64,000 bases of DNA from Gimesia benthica (GTDB taxonomy: Bacteria; Planctomycetota; Planctomycetia; Planctomycetales; Planctomycetaceae). The stretch is from contig NZ_CP043930.1 of the NCBI RefSeq assembly GCF_009720525.1, positions 7,824,001-7,888,000 on the forward strand, in the 5' to 3' direction. The translations under genes were made by a program, and so were the position numbers. Numbering within the stretch: position 1 is the first letter of the stretch; every line of letters begins with the position of its first letter. Of this stretch, positions 1-7,663 are shown piece after piece. The notes beneath the pieces were generated by a model. That model did not search any database, had not been told where the DNA came from, and was given only the letters and a program-made list of their open reading frames with translations.

Positions 1-107
1 CCGCTACACGTCCAACAGTAAAAGTCTTTCCCACCTCGATCGACTGAATATTCCGATGGCTCAGGAAATATTACCTCTCTAAATATCGCTGTTTCAGAAT
101 AACTATA

Positions 108-135
108 TTGATATGTCGCGATGTTCCGATATAAT
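108..135 (+). promoter_or_regulatory. Probable sigma70-type promoter of the sulfur operon
   Basis: A -35-like TTGATA (108-113) and a perfect -10 TATAAT (130-135) are separated by 16 bases. They lie about 100 bases upstream of the tauE start. The stretch between and around them is AT-rich with a loose dyad (ATATTGATAT against CGATATAAT), which might be an operator, but the symmetry is poor. No regulator gene is visible in the window. Confidence 0.45.
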
Positions 136-236
136 GCGTATGAGATTCATCGGACTGGCCGCTGTTTGAATCGGGGAATGAATCTCCCGCAGGCCGGTCT
201 GCATGGAATCTGCATGGAATCTGCTGGGAGAGCATC

Positions 237-1118
237 ATGGCATACATTCTGATTGGTTCACTGCTGATTGGCCTGACTCTGGGTCTGCTCGGTTCGGGCG
301 GATCGGCGATTACGGTGCCCATTTTAGTCTATCTCGTGGGACATGGCACCAAGGAATCCATTGCCGAATCCATGGCGATCGTGGGAATGATCTCCATCGC
401 CGCTGCAATCCCTTATGCCAGTTCTAAATTGATCGACTGGCGCAGTGTGGTCTTCTTCGGACTTCCCGGCATGCTGGGAACCCTCGCAGGGGCCTGGCTG
501 GGAGGTCTGGCCACGGAGACGTTGCAGCTGGTAGTCTTTGGCACCATCCTGCTGGCTGCCGCCTTCGTGATGTTTCGCAGAGCGCGCGGACCGGAGGGTG
601 CCCACGAATCTCTTGAGCCCTCTGCGCAGCTGTCACCCCGCTGGAAAATGGCGGCGGAAGGAATCGGCGTCGGAATGCTGACTGGCTTCGTAGGAGTGGG
701 GGGCGGCTTTCTGATTGTTCCCGCGCTGGTCATTCTGGGCAAATTACCCATGCGAAAAGCGATTGGTACGAGCCTGGTCATCATCGTGATTAACGCTACC
801 GTCGGATTCGTCAAGTACGAACACTTTCTGGTCTCACACCAGATGTCCGTCAACTGGCAGACAATTCTCGTCTTCACCTTGATCGGCATCGTCGGCAGTG
901 TCGTGGGGCACAAATTAAATGCCCACCTGAATCAACATGTTTTAAAAACCGTCTTTGCCGGATTTCTGATTCTGCTCGGCGGGTTCGTCATCGTCCATGA
1001 AGGCAGCAAACTGGTACCTGCAGCTGCTCGGCAGGCGCGCATGACAACTGGCAACAACTATGTGCTGCTGCCTTCTCACCACAGAAATTCCACCTTTCAG
1101 CATCAGGGAGATGAGTGA
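237..1118 (+). CDS. tauE: TauE/SafE family sulfite exporter-like membrane protein
   Basis: A 293-residue integral membrane protein that probably exports sulfite or a related sulfur anion across the inner membrane. It shows the internal duplication of the TauE/SafE family: a glycine-rich helix start near residue 15 (GLLGSGGSAITVP) is echoed near residue 145 (GFVGVGGGFLIVP). Hydrophobic segments run through the whole protein, and the length fits the family. The ATG has a good ribosome binding site (GGGAG, 226-230). Its stop codon overlaps the start of the persulfide dioxygenase gene by one base, so the two are probably translationally coupled. Sulfite is a product of that enzyme, which supports sulfite as cargo; the substrate remains an inference. 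Confidence 0.85.
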   Translation: MAYILIGSLLIGLTLGLLGSGGSAITVPILVYLVGHGTKESIAESMAIVGMISIAAAIPYASSKLIDWRSVVFFGLPGMLGTLAGAWLGGLATETLQLVVFGTILLAAAFVMFRRARGPEGAHESLEPSAQLSPRWKMAAEGIGVGMLTGFVGVGGGFLIVPALVILGKLPMRKAIGTSLVIIVINATVGFVKYEHFLVSHQMSVNWQTILVFTLIGIVGSVVGHKLNAHLNQHVLKTVFAGFLILLGGFVIVHEGSKLVPAAARQARMTTGNNYVLLPSHHRNSTFQHQGDE

Positions 1119-2581
1119 TGTTATTGAAATACTTTTACGATCAGAAACTGGCCCATGCATCGTATCTGGTGGGCTGTCAGAAAACCAAAGAAGCCATCGT
1201 AGTCGATCCGGGACGTGACATCGAACAATACCTCGAGATGGCACAGCGTGAAGGTGTCAAACTGACCGGGGTGGCTGAAACCCATATCCACGCCGATTAT
1301 GTTTCCGGTGCCCGGGAACTGGCAGAACGCGTGGGAGCGAAGTTGTACGTTTCCGATGAAGGTCCTGCAGAATGGAAGTACGAATACGCGGACCAGTACG
1401 AGACACAGTTGTTGAAAGAAGGAGATACTTTCCAGGTCGGGAACATTCGTTTTGACGTCCTGCACACTCCCGGTCATACACCGGAAAGTATCTCCTTCCT
1501 GTTGACCGATCAGGGCGGCGGTGCCAATGAACCGATGGGAATCTTCACGGGAGATTTCGTGTTCGTCGGGTCGATTGGACGTCCGGACCTGCTGGAAGCT
1601 GCTGCCGGCGTTCAGGGAAGTGCCGAAGTCGGTGCGAAGCAGCTCTATCATTCGGCCCAGCGTTTTAAAGAATTACCCGACTATCTGCAGGTCTGGCCGG
1701 CCCATGGTGCGGGCAGTGCCTGCGGCAAGGGACTCGGAGCGATTCCGTCTTCCACCGTTGGTTATGAAAAACGATTCAATCCGGCGCTGCAGTATGCAGA
1801 CGAAACCGAATTCGTGAACTACATCCTGTCCGATCAGCCCGAAGCACCCAGCTATTTTGCGGTGATGAAACGCGTCAATAAAGAAGGACCGCTGGTGCTC
1901 GGCAAGGTCACGCTGCCCAAACCGCTCCCGGCATTGCAGGAGTCGCTGGTCAGTTCCACTGCTACCGTGATCGACCTGTCTCCTTCCAGTGAATTCGCGA
2001 CAGCACATGTGCCGGGCACAATCAACATCCCGCTGTCGATGCTGGCAGCCTGGGCGGGCTGGCTCGTCGACTACGATCAGCCGGTCTACCTGATCGCAGA
2101 CGCTGCCGACCTGCCGGAAGCCTATCGCGTATTACACAAGATCGGCATCGATCGCGTCTCCGGCTGGTTCGAACGGAGTGGAGAGATCCGGTCTGGTCGG
2201 GCGACGGAACACTATCCCGTGAAAACGCCAGCCGAACTCGCGCCCCAGATCGAGTCTGGCGAGGTAACGCTGTTTGATGTCCGTGCTGACTCGGAATGGA
2301 GCCAGGGACATGTTCCCCAGGCCGAACACCGGTTCCTCGGACATTTTCCTGACATGATATCTACCCTGGAATGCCATCAGCCAGTGGTCGTGCAATGCCG
2401 TAGTGGGGCTCGCTCTGCAATTGCGGCCAGTCTATTGCAGGCGGCTGGTATTGACGTCATCAACCTGGCTGGTGGCTACCAGGCATGGGAAACCACGGGA
2501 CTACCCACTACCGGCAGCTCCGGTCCCATCAGTTGTTCTACAAGTTCCGCAGCAGCCTGTTCACTGGAGAAAAAATCATGA
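1118..2581 (+). CDS. Persulfide dioxygenase-rhodanese fusion (ETHE1/CstB type)
   Basis: An N-terminal metallo-beta-lactamase domain (about residues 1-240) of the ETHE1 type is followed by two rhodanese domains. Metal-site motifs are THIHADY (H56, H58, D60), HTPGHTPES, GDFVFVGSIGRPDL and PAHGAGSACG. The first rhodanese domain (about 275-365) has no cysteine in its loop and should be inactive. The second has the active loop CRSGARS with C427. Known relatives oxidise glutathione, CoA or other persulfides to sulfite, and the rhodanese part moves sulfane sulfur, giving thiosulfate. I chose the ATG at 1118 over the GTG at 1115 because it sits in TGATG with the tauE stop and has GGGAG eight bases upstream. 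The 3' end overlaps the next small gene as ATGA. Confidence 0.9.
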   Translation: MLLKYFYDQKLAHASYLVGCQKTKEAIVVDPGRDIEQYLEMAQREGVKLTGVAETHIHADYVSGARELAERVGAKLYVSDEGPAEWKYEYADQYETQLLKEGDTFQVGNIRFDVLHTPGHTPESISFLLTDQGGGANEPMGIFTGDFVFVGSIGRPDLLEAAAGVQGSAEVGAKQLYHSAQRFKELPDYLQVWPAHGAGSACGKGLGAIPSSTVGYEKRFNPALQYADETEFVNYILSDQPEAPSYFAVMKRVNKEGPLVLGKVTLPKPLPALQESLVSSTATVIDLSPSSEFATAHVPGTINIPLSMLAAWAGWLVDYDQPVYLIADAADLPEAYRVLHKIGIDRVSGWFERSGEIRSGRATEHYPVKTPAELAPQIESGEVTLFDVRADSEWSQGHVPQAEHRFLGHFPDMISTLECHQPVVVQCRSGARSAIAASLLQAAGIDVINLAGGYQAWETTGLPTTGSSGPISCSTSSAAACSLEKKS

Positions 2582-2781
2582 CTGACCTCGTCGTTTTACT
2601 CGCGGTGCTGGCCCTCTGGTTCATCTTGAATCTCTGGATCCTGCCCCGACTGGGAATGCAGACCTGTCTGAGTGGGCTGTGTGGACTCAACCTCCAGCCT
2701 TGTCCTCAACCTGTAAAAACCGCTACCACTGACCGTCGAGATCCACAAGCGGTATCCCGACATCCAGAACAGGGAGAATAA
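2578..2781 (+). CDS. Small cysteine-containing membrane protein in the sulfide operon
   Basis: A 67-residue protein with one N-terminal hydrophobic helix (about residues 4-24), followed by a cysteine cluster C-x4-C-x6-C at about residues 29-42 and a short polar tail. I do not recognise the family. The ATG at 2578 overlaps the stop of the persulfide dioxygenase gene (ATGA), with GGAG just upstream, so it is very likely translated. Its stop is four bases from the sulfide:quinone oxidoreductase start. The predicted membrane anchor plus thiols suggests a sulfur carrier or an anchor for one of its operon partners, but that is inference. A longer reading from an upstream ATG at 2485 would only duplicate the end of the previous gene in another frame. 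Confidence 0.75.
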   Translation: MTDLVVLLAVLALWFILNLWILPRLGMQTCLSGLCGLNLQPCPQPVKTATTDRRDPQAVSRHPEQGE

Positions 2782-2785
2782 AAAT

Positions 2786-4036
2786 ATGATTTCCGATGTG
2801 ATTGCAGAAACAGAGAATCAGGCACAGGTGCAGCCACCTTCCGAGAAAGTCGTGCATCACCAGGTTGTGATTGTCGGCGGCGGCAGCGCGGGTATTACGG
2901 TCGCCGCGAAATTGACCAAAGGCTGGCTCAGTGATTACGACGTGGCCATTATTGACCCGTCGGAGAATCATTATTACCAGCCGGCCTGGACCCTGGTCGG
3001 TGGCGGAACCTTTCGCAAGGAAAGCACGCGACGCACCGAAGCCTCCGTGATTCCCCCCAAAGCGAAATGGATTAAAGACGCCGTCGTTTCATTCGAACCA
3101 GAGCGGAACCGCCTGAAAACCCGTGATGGACAGACCATTGAATACGATTTCCTCGTGGTCAGTGCAGGCATCGGTATCAAGTGGGATGCGATCTCAGGCC
3201 TGAAAGACGCGCTCGGCAAAGAGGGCGTCTGCAGCAACTACTCGTTTGAGTCGGTAGGCAGTACCTGGGAGAATATCCGCGATTTCAAAGGGGGAACCGC
3301 AATCTTCACTCAGCCCGAAACCGGCATCAAGTGCGGTGGCGCGCCGCAGAAGATCTGTTATCTCGCGGATGACTATTTCCGTAAATCAGGAGTACGCGAT
3401 AAAACGCAGATCATCTTCGCCTCGGGCAGCAGTACGATCTTTGCCGTCGAAAAGTATCGAAAAACGCTGGAAAAAGTGATCGATCGCAAAAATATCGATA
3501 CCCGCTTCAATCAGAAGCTGGTCGCCATCAGTGCTGAGACAAAAGAAGCCATCTTCCAGCATACGGAGACCGGTGAAGAGACCACGATTGCGTACGACAT
3601 GATTCATGTGACGCCCCCGATGGGGCCACCGGCGTTCATTGCTCAGAGCCCCCTCGCTGACGAAAAGGGCTGGGTGGATGTCGATAAGTACTCGCTGCAG
3701 CATGTCCGTTATCCGAATGTATTTGCTCTCGGAGACAGCAGTAATCTGCCGACTTCCAAAACGGCAGCCGCCATCCGCAAACAGGCACCGGTGGCCGTCA
3801 GGAACCTGAAAGCGGCCATCGCCGGCAAACCGCTGACGGCGAAGTACGATGGTTATACATCGTGTCCGCTGGTGACCGGGTATGGCAAACTCGTGCTGGC
3901 GGAATTCGACTACGACAAACATCCCCATGAAACCTTTCCCTTCGATCAGTCAAAGGAACGCTGGAGCATGTGGGTTCTGAAAAAATACTTTCTCCCCTTG
4001 CTCTACTGGAAAGGCATGCTCAAGGGACGGGCGTAA
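2786..4036 (+). CDS. sqr: Type II sulfide:quinone oxidoreductase (mitochondrial SQOR-like)
   Basis: A 416-residue FAD flavoprotein that should oxidise sulfide at the membrane, pass electrons to quinone and hand the sulfane sulfur to an acceptor as a persulfide. The dinucleotide-binding motif is GGGSAGITVA at about 31-40. The redox cysteines are C183 in KCGGAPQKI and C360 in GYTSCPLVTGYG, which correspond to the catalytic pair of animal SQOR. The C-terminal stretch around ETFPFDQSKER and the LPLLYWKGML tail also match my recollection of the mitochondrial enzyme closely, so this is the type II family. The ribosome binding site is AGGGAG at 2771-2776. It is the last gene of the tightly packed operon that starts with tauE. 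Confidence 0.92.
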   Translation: MISDVIAETENQAQVQPPSEKVVHHQVVIVGGGSAGITVAAKLTKGWLSDYDVAIIDPSENHYYQPAWTLVGGGTFRKESTRRTEASVIPPKAKWIKDAVVSFEPERNRLKTRDGQTIEYDFLVVSAGIGIKWDAISGLKDALGKEGVCSNYSFESVGSTWENIRDFKGGTAIFTQPETGIKCGGAPQKICYLADDYFRKSGVRDKTQIIFASGSSTIFAVEKYRKTLEKVIDRKNIDTRFNQKLVAISAETKEAIFQHTETGEETTIAYDMIHVTPPMGPPAFIAQSPLADEKGWVDVDKYSLQHVRYPNVFALGDSSNLPTSKTAAAIRKQAPVAVRNLKAAIAGKPLTAKYDGYTSCPLVTGYGKLVLAEFDYDKHPHETFPFDQSKERWSMWVLKKYFLPLLYWKGMLKGRA

Positions 4037-4089
4037 TCACACAACGGGACTGCGATTTTATCTGTGAATAAACTGGAAAGGGCGTCAAA

Positions 4090-5151
4090 GTGAAGAAGTC
4101 AAACTATCTACGGAATTTAGTTGCCTTACTGCTGGTCTGTGCCATCGCCGGAACCGCACTCGCACAGCGGGGGCCGGGACGCGGCAAAGGTCCCGGGCGG
4201 GGGCAGGGACATGGACGAGGTCACGCGGGAGTCGGACAGGGTCAAGGAAATGGTCATTCGCAGGCACATGACCGGGATCATGCCGACTTCCGTTACCTCT
4301 TAACGAATCATCAGAAGATTCGTCGCGATGTGCAGCTGCTCCCCAATGGCGTCAAGACGCTGACGGAATCCGATGATCCCCAGGTGGCAGCGAAAATCCG
4401 CGAACATGTCTACTGGATGAAAGAGCGGATTGAAAAACAGCAGCCCATTCGGATGCGGGATCCCCTGTTCGCCGAACTCTTCCGGCATGCAAAACAGATC
4501 AAAATGGTCACTGAAAACACACCCAAAGGTGTGCGGGTGATGGAGACTTCAGAGAACCCCTACGTTGTGAAGCTCATTCAACAACATGCGAAGACCGTTT
4601 CGGAATTCGTCAAACGGGGATTCCCCGAGGCGATGAAGAACCACCCGGTCTCTACGTCAGCCAAAGAGCCTGCACCGCTGGAATACCATCATCCCCGTAT
4701 CAAGGAATATGGCAAGGTCGTCCAGTTGCCTGGCGCAGCTCAGCAGCCACGGGATCAGAGTAAAATCTGTGTCGACCTGACCAAGGGAGGCCCTGCTGAC
4801 AAGCTGAACCCATCCATCGAAAAAGTGGCTCGCTTTGTGAATATTTATGAGGGGGCCGGGAAGGATCCTGCGGCAGCTAAAATCGCGGTCGTTCTGCACG
4901 GCGATGCCACGCTTTGTGCCTTGAATGATGATGCCTACGCGGAACGCTTCGATACGAAAAGTAATCCGAACCTGGATTGCCTGCACGAACTGCATGAAGC
5001 TGGTGTCGAGATCTACGTCTGTGGTCAGTCACTTGTCGGCAAAGGGGGCCAGCCGGATCAGGTGGTTGTATTCACGGATGTCGCGGTCTCCGCACTCACG
5101 TCTCTGGTGAACCTGCAGGCAGACGGCTATGCCTATGTCCCACTGAAATAA
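4090..5151 (+). CDS. Secreted DsrE-domain protein with Gly/Arg/His-rich N-terminal segment
   Basis: A 353-residue protein beginning with a signal peptide (about residues 1-25, ending ALAQR). A low-complexity stretch rich in Gly, Arg, Gln and His follows (about 26-65), then a helical region with repeated short DD/EN motifs (70-190). The C-terminal DsrE-like domain (about 230-353) carries VVLHGDATLCALNDDAY and VEIYVCGQSL. Such extracytoplasmic DsrE proteins often sit near sulfide oxidation genes and may bind or relay sulfane sulfur; two cysteines, in TLCAL and YVCGQ, are candidates. The start is GTG at 4090 with GGAAAGGG upstream. It follows sqr by 53 bases and may be co-transcribed. Confidence 0.8.
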   Translation: MKKSNYLRNLVALLLVCAIAGTALAQRGPGRGKGPGRGQGHGRGHAGVGQGQGNGHSQAHDRDHADFRYLLTNHQKIRRDVQLLPNGVKTLTESDDPQVAAKIREHVYWMKERIEKQQPIRMRDPLFAELFRHAKQIKMVTENTPKGVRVMETSENPYVVKLIQQHAKTVSEFVKRGFPEAMKNHPVSTSAKEPAPLEYHHPRIKEYGKVVQLPGAAQQPRDQSKICVDLTKGGPADKLNPSIEKVARFVNIYEGAGKDPAAAKIAVVLHGDATLCALNDDAYAERFDTKSNPNLDCLHELHEAGVEIYVCGQSLVGKGGQPDQVVVFTDVAVSALTSLVNLQADGYAYVPLK

Positions 5152-5181
5152 AAAACAGAAGAAAATCACTTCTGTCGGTCT

Positions 5182-5215
5182 CTCTGTGCGTATAATCCCA
5201 AGCGTACGCACAGAG
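5182..5215 (+). promoter_or_regulatory. Perfect 10-bp inverted repeat overlapping a TATAAT box
   Basis: The arms CTCTGTGCGT (5182-5191) and ACGCACAGAG (5206-5215) pair perfectly, with one more A-T pair inside. The -10-like TATAAT (5191-5196) lies at the edge of the left arm. No convincing -35 is visible (TTCTGT at best). There is no T-run after the right arm, so a regulator-binding dyad at the cytochrome promoter or a weak hairpin after the DsrE gene are both possible. Confidence 0.4.
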
Positions 5216-5274
5216 TAGGGAAGATACGCGCCTGCTGCTCCCTGTGAGAGATGGCCGAATTTGGAAAGAAGACG

Positions 5275-6123
5275 ATGCAACGACGCTGGCTGACGCTACC
5301 GGTTACTGGACTGGCCCTGTTAATTGTGTTGACGACACTGTCTGCACAGGAGGCTTCTGAGGAACCACAGAAATCACTCCTTCCGGAGGCGTACCCTCCC
5401 GGGGAACTGGGAACCATCGTCAAGCTGGGTGAAGAGATCGTCGCACGCACACACGAGCATCCACTTTCAAAACAGTATATCGGGAATAAACTCAACTGCA
5501 CTTCCTGTCATCTGGAGAACGGCACCAATCCACAGGCCGCCAGTTTTCTGGGAGTGGCTTCCGCTTACCCGGCCTGGTCTCCCCGTGAAAAACGGGTGAT
5601 CACACTCGAAGATCGTGTGCTGAACTGTTTCATGCGCAGCCAGAACGGGATTCGTCCTCCCCTCGGCAGCAAAGTATCAGTGGCGATTACCGCGTATATC
5701 ACCTGGCTCTCCTCGGGCTCTGAGATCAAAATGAATCATCAGAAACCACTGGGCCCCCGTCATGTGCAGCCCCTCAGTCTGCAGGCGGAACTGGCTGAAG
5801 AACGACGGGGCGCGAAACTCTACGCAGCACGCTGTGCCGACTGTCACGATGCATCAGGCGCGGGAACATCCGAAGGACCACCAGTCTGGGGCACAGATTC
5901 CTATAACGACGGCGCGGGACTGAGCAGAAACGATAAGCTGGCAGCCTGGCTCAAAGTGGCCATGCCTCCGGGGGAAACCGATCTGACCGAGCAGGAAGCC
6001 CTGGATATCGCCGCCTATGTGAATTCGCATTCGCGTCCGCATTTCATCCTGGAAGAGCATCTGCCCCCGGTCGAACAGCGCGGCGTTTATGACTGGCAGC
6101 CCGCTGCAGCCCCGGCGAAGTAG
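5275..6123 (+). CDS. tsdA: TsdA-like dihaem cytochrome c (probable thiosulfate dehydrogenase)
   Basis: A periplasmic dihaem cytochrome of 282 residues. An N-terminal signal (about 1-24, ending LSAQE) is followed by haem motifs CTSCH (C75, C78, H79) and CADCH (C187, C190, H191). Between them, LEDRVLNCFMRSQNG carries C118, at the place where TsdA enzymes supply the Cys axial ligand of the catalytic haem. The C-terminal GPPVWGTDSYNDGAG segment and the ending IAAYVNSHSRP also fit TsdA. Known members oxidise thiosulfate to tetrathionate or run the reverse. The ATG at 5275 has GGAAAGAAG just upstream and gives a cleaner signal peptide than the in-frame ATG at 5251. Position after the sulfide genes supports a thiosulfate role. 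Confidence 0.8.
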   Translation: MQRRWLTLPVTGLALLIVLTTLSAQEASEEPQKSLLPEAYPPGELGTIVKLGEEIVARTHEHPLSKQYIGNKLNCTSCHLENGTNPQAASFLGVASAYPAWSPREKRVITLEDRVLNCFMRSQNGIRPPLGSKVSVAITAYITWLSSGSEIKMNHQKPLGPRHVQPLSLQAELAEERRGAKLYAARCADCHDASGAGTSEGPPVWGTDSYNDGAGLSRNDKLAAWLKVAMPPGETDLTEQEALDIAAYVNSHSRPHFILEEHLPPVEQRGVYDWQPAAAPAK

Positions 6124-6126
6124 CTG

Positions 6127-6696
6127 TCAGGAATGGTTCGGTTCCGGATAGAGCCATTTCTGGAGCAGCCAGCTTAACAGGGGAATCATCACCCAGGTCA
6201 TCAGCGGAACTGTAATCGAGGTGGTGATCGCGCTTCCGATCAGGAAATGCAGTTCGCTGGTATAGGGCCGAATCAGGTTGATGATCGGTATGATACTGAT
6301 GTAGACGGCGATCCAGATGATGATGGCCATCTTGTATTTGGGGGGATGCGGGCGATGCTCATCCTGGTGTGAAAATTCAAACCAGGTTTCCAGCCCCGTG
6401 TTGTGAGTGATCACCGGAGGACGGTGCTCAAGGGCGTGCAGGCGGGAGATCCAGTGCTCCCGTTCGGGAGAATTCTTCCAGCGTTCCAGATTCTCCAGTC
6501 GGTCAAACCTCAGTACGATCTGATAGGTGGGCCGGGAGCGGGATTCCTGTTTGAGGACCGTCGTTCCCAGGTGACCGGGAAATTTCAGCGAAGCCTGGAT
6601 GGTGTTCGTCAGCGTCTGCTCCCATTCCTTTTGATTTCCGGGAGCAGGGTGGGCCGTCACAACCATGGTAACGGGATCGGAATCTGTTGAATGCAT
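6127..6696 (-). CDS. Antibiotic-biosynthesis-monooxygenase (ABM) domain membrane protein
   Basis: A 189-residue protein with an N-terminal ABM-like ferredoxin-fold domain (about 8-110; typical elements are VTAHPAPGNQKEWEQ, FPGHLGTTVL and YQIVLRFDRLENLERWKNS). Two hydrophobic helices follow (about 122-145 and 152-180). This two-part layout matches the COG3224 group, whose biochemical role is not settled; the ABM fold often handles small aromatic or haem-like substrates. It ends three bases from the cytochrome stop on the other strand and stands alone on its strand. Confidence 0.75.
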   Translation of the reverse strand: MHSTDSDPVTMVVTAHPAPGNQKEWEQTLTNTIQASLKFPGHLGTTVLKQESRSRPTYQIVLRFDRLENLERWKNSPEREHWISRLHALEHRPPVITHNTGLETWFEFSHQDEHRPHPPKYKMAIIIWIAVYISIIPIINLIRPYTSELHFLIGSAITTSITVPLMTWVMIPLLSWLLQKWLYPEPNHS

Positions 6697-7057
6697 GCGT
6701 CCTGTACTTTCGAGTATCCAGGGTAATCGTAATTCAGTCAGCAGGCGGGGCGCTGATGTGTCCGTGAATTGAAACTATTGTTCGTCCGGATGTGTCATTT
6801 TGTGAAGTGGCCATTTCGTGATTTTTCTGCAGAGCGTTAAAGACCCTGTAAATAACATCTTAGGGACACTGAAAACCATAAACTTGCACCCGGCAGTTTA
6901 CCATTGAGAAATTCATCTAGGCAACCCCCAGAAAATCTGATAATGGAAGCCAGCGATCCCGATATATTAACTGAGGGGACGATGGTTGCCCGTCAGCGTG
7001 GAGAAACTGTTCAGGGATTGTAAAAACTGCAAGTGTTGTGTGGAAGGATTCACATCA
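6697..7057. other. Intergenic region with no clear feature
   Basis: This stretch separates divergent genes. I see no tRNA, strong hairpin or convincing promoter. A frame entering from 6986 only extends the following lipoprotein upstream with a cysteine-rich stretch that would hide its signal peptide, so I do not accept it as coding. Confidence 0.5.
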
Positions 7058-7663
7058 ATGAACGCGTTATCGTATCGGGCTGGTATTACTCTTATTTTCG
7101 CAGGCCTGTTAGTTCAGACAGGCTGCGCTGCCAGAAACCATACGGAAGCCGGCATGGCCAGTGGCGCGGGGATCGGTGCTCTGGCCGGTGCGATTATCGG
7201 CAGTAATTCCGGCGACGCCGGAGCAGGTGCCCTGATTGGAGCTGCAACGGGTGGACTCGCCGGCGGTTTGATCGGCAATGCGGAAGATGCCCGGGAAGAA
7301 CGCGACGTCGCCATCGCCCAGGCAAATCATGAACGCATGGCACGCGGGGCGATCCGCAACAGCGACGTCATTCAGATGGCCCACAGCGGCGTCAGCGATT
7401 CCGTCATCATGGGCGCCATTCGCAGTCGCGGCGGTGCTTTTGATCTGAGTCCTCAGACGCTGATCATGCTCAAACAGCAGGGACTGAGTGACCAACTGAT
7501 CGAGTACATGCAGCAACACAACTACGTCAGCACCACTGCCGAGCCGGTCATTGTCCGGGAACGGGCAGTTGTGACATCGCCCTCGGTGGTCTATGTCCGA
7601 CCCCGTCCGCGTCCACGGTATGTCCGCCCGCACTACGGTGTGCACGGGCACTTCCACTTTTAA
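7058..7663 (+). CDS. Glycine-zipper outer membrane lipoprotein
   Basis: A 201-residue lipoprotein. A hydrophobic signal ends in a lipobox-like LVQTGC, with the lipidated Cys near residue 23. A glycine-zipper region follows (about 32-80, alternating GAGIGALAGAIIG and GAATGGLAGGLIG patterns), of the kind that inserts in or packs against membranes. A helical middle part (about 90-155) resembles a short-repeat segment with GVSDSVIMGAI and GLSDQLIEYM. The tail is rich in Arg, Pro and His. The start is ATG 7058, with AAGGA about ten bases upstream. The last four bases (TTAA) are shared with the stop codon of the convergent kinase gene. Function unknown; envelope structure or stress are the usual guesses for the family. 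Confidence 0.78.
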   Translation: MNALSYRAGITLIFAGLLVQTGCAARNHTEAGMASGAGIGALAGAIIGSNSGDAGAGALIGAATGGLAGGLIGNAEDAREERDVAIAQANHERMARGAIRNSDVIQMAHSGVSDSVIMGAIRSRGGAFDLSPQTLIMLKQQGLSDQLIEYMQQHNYVSTTAEPVIVRERAVVTSPSVVYVRPRPRPRYVRPHYGVHGHFHF

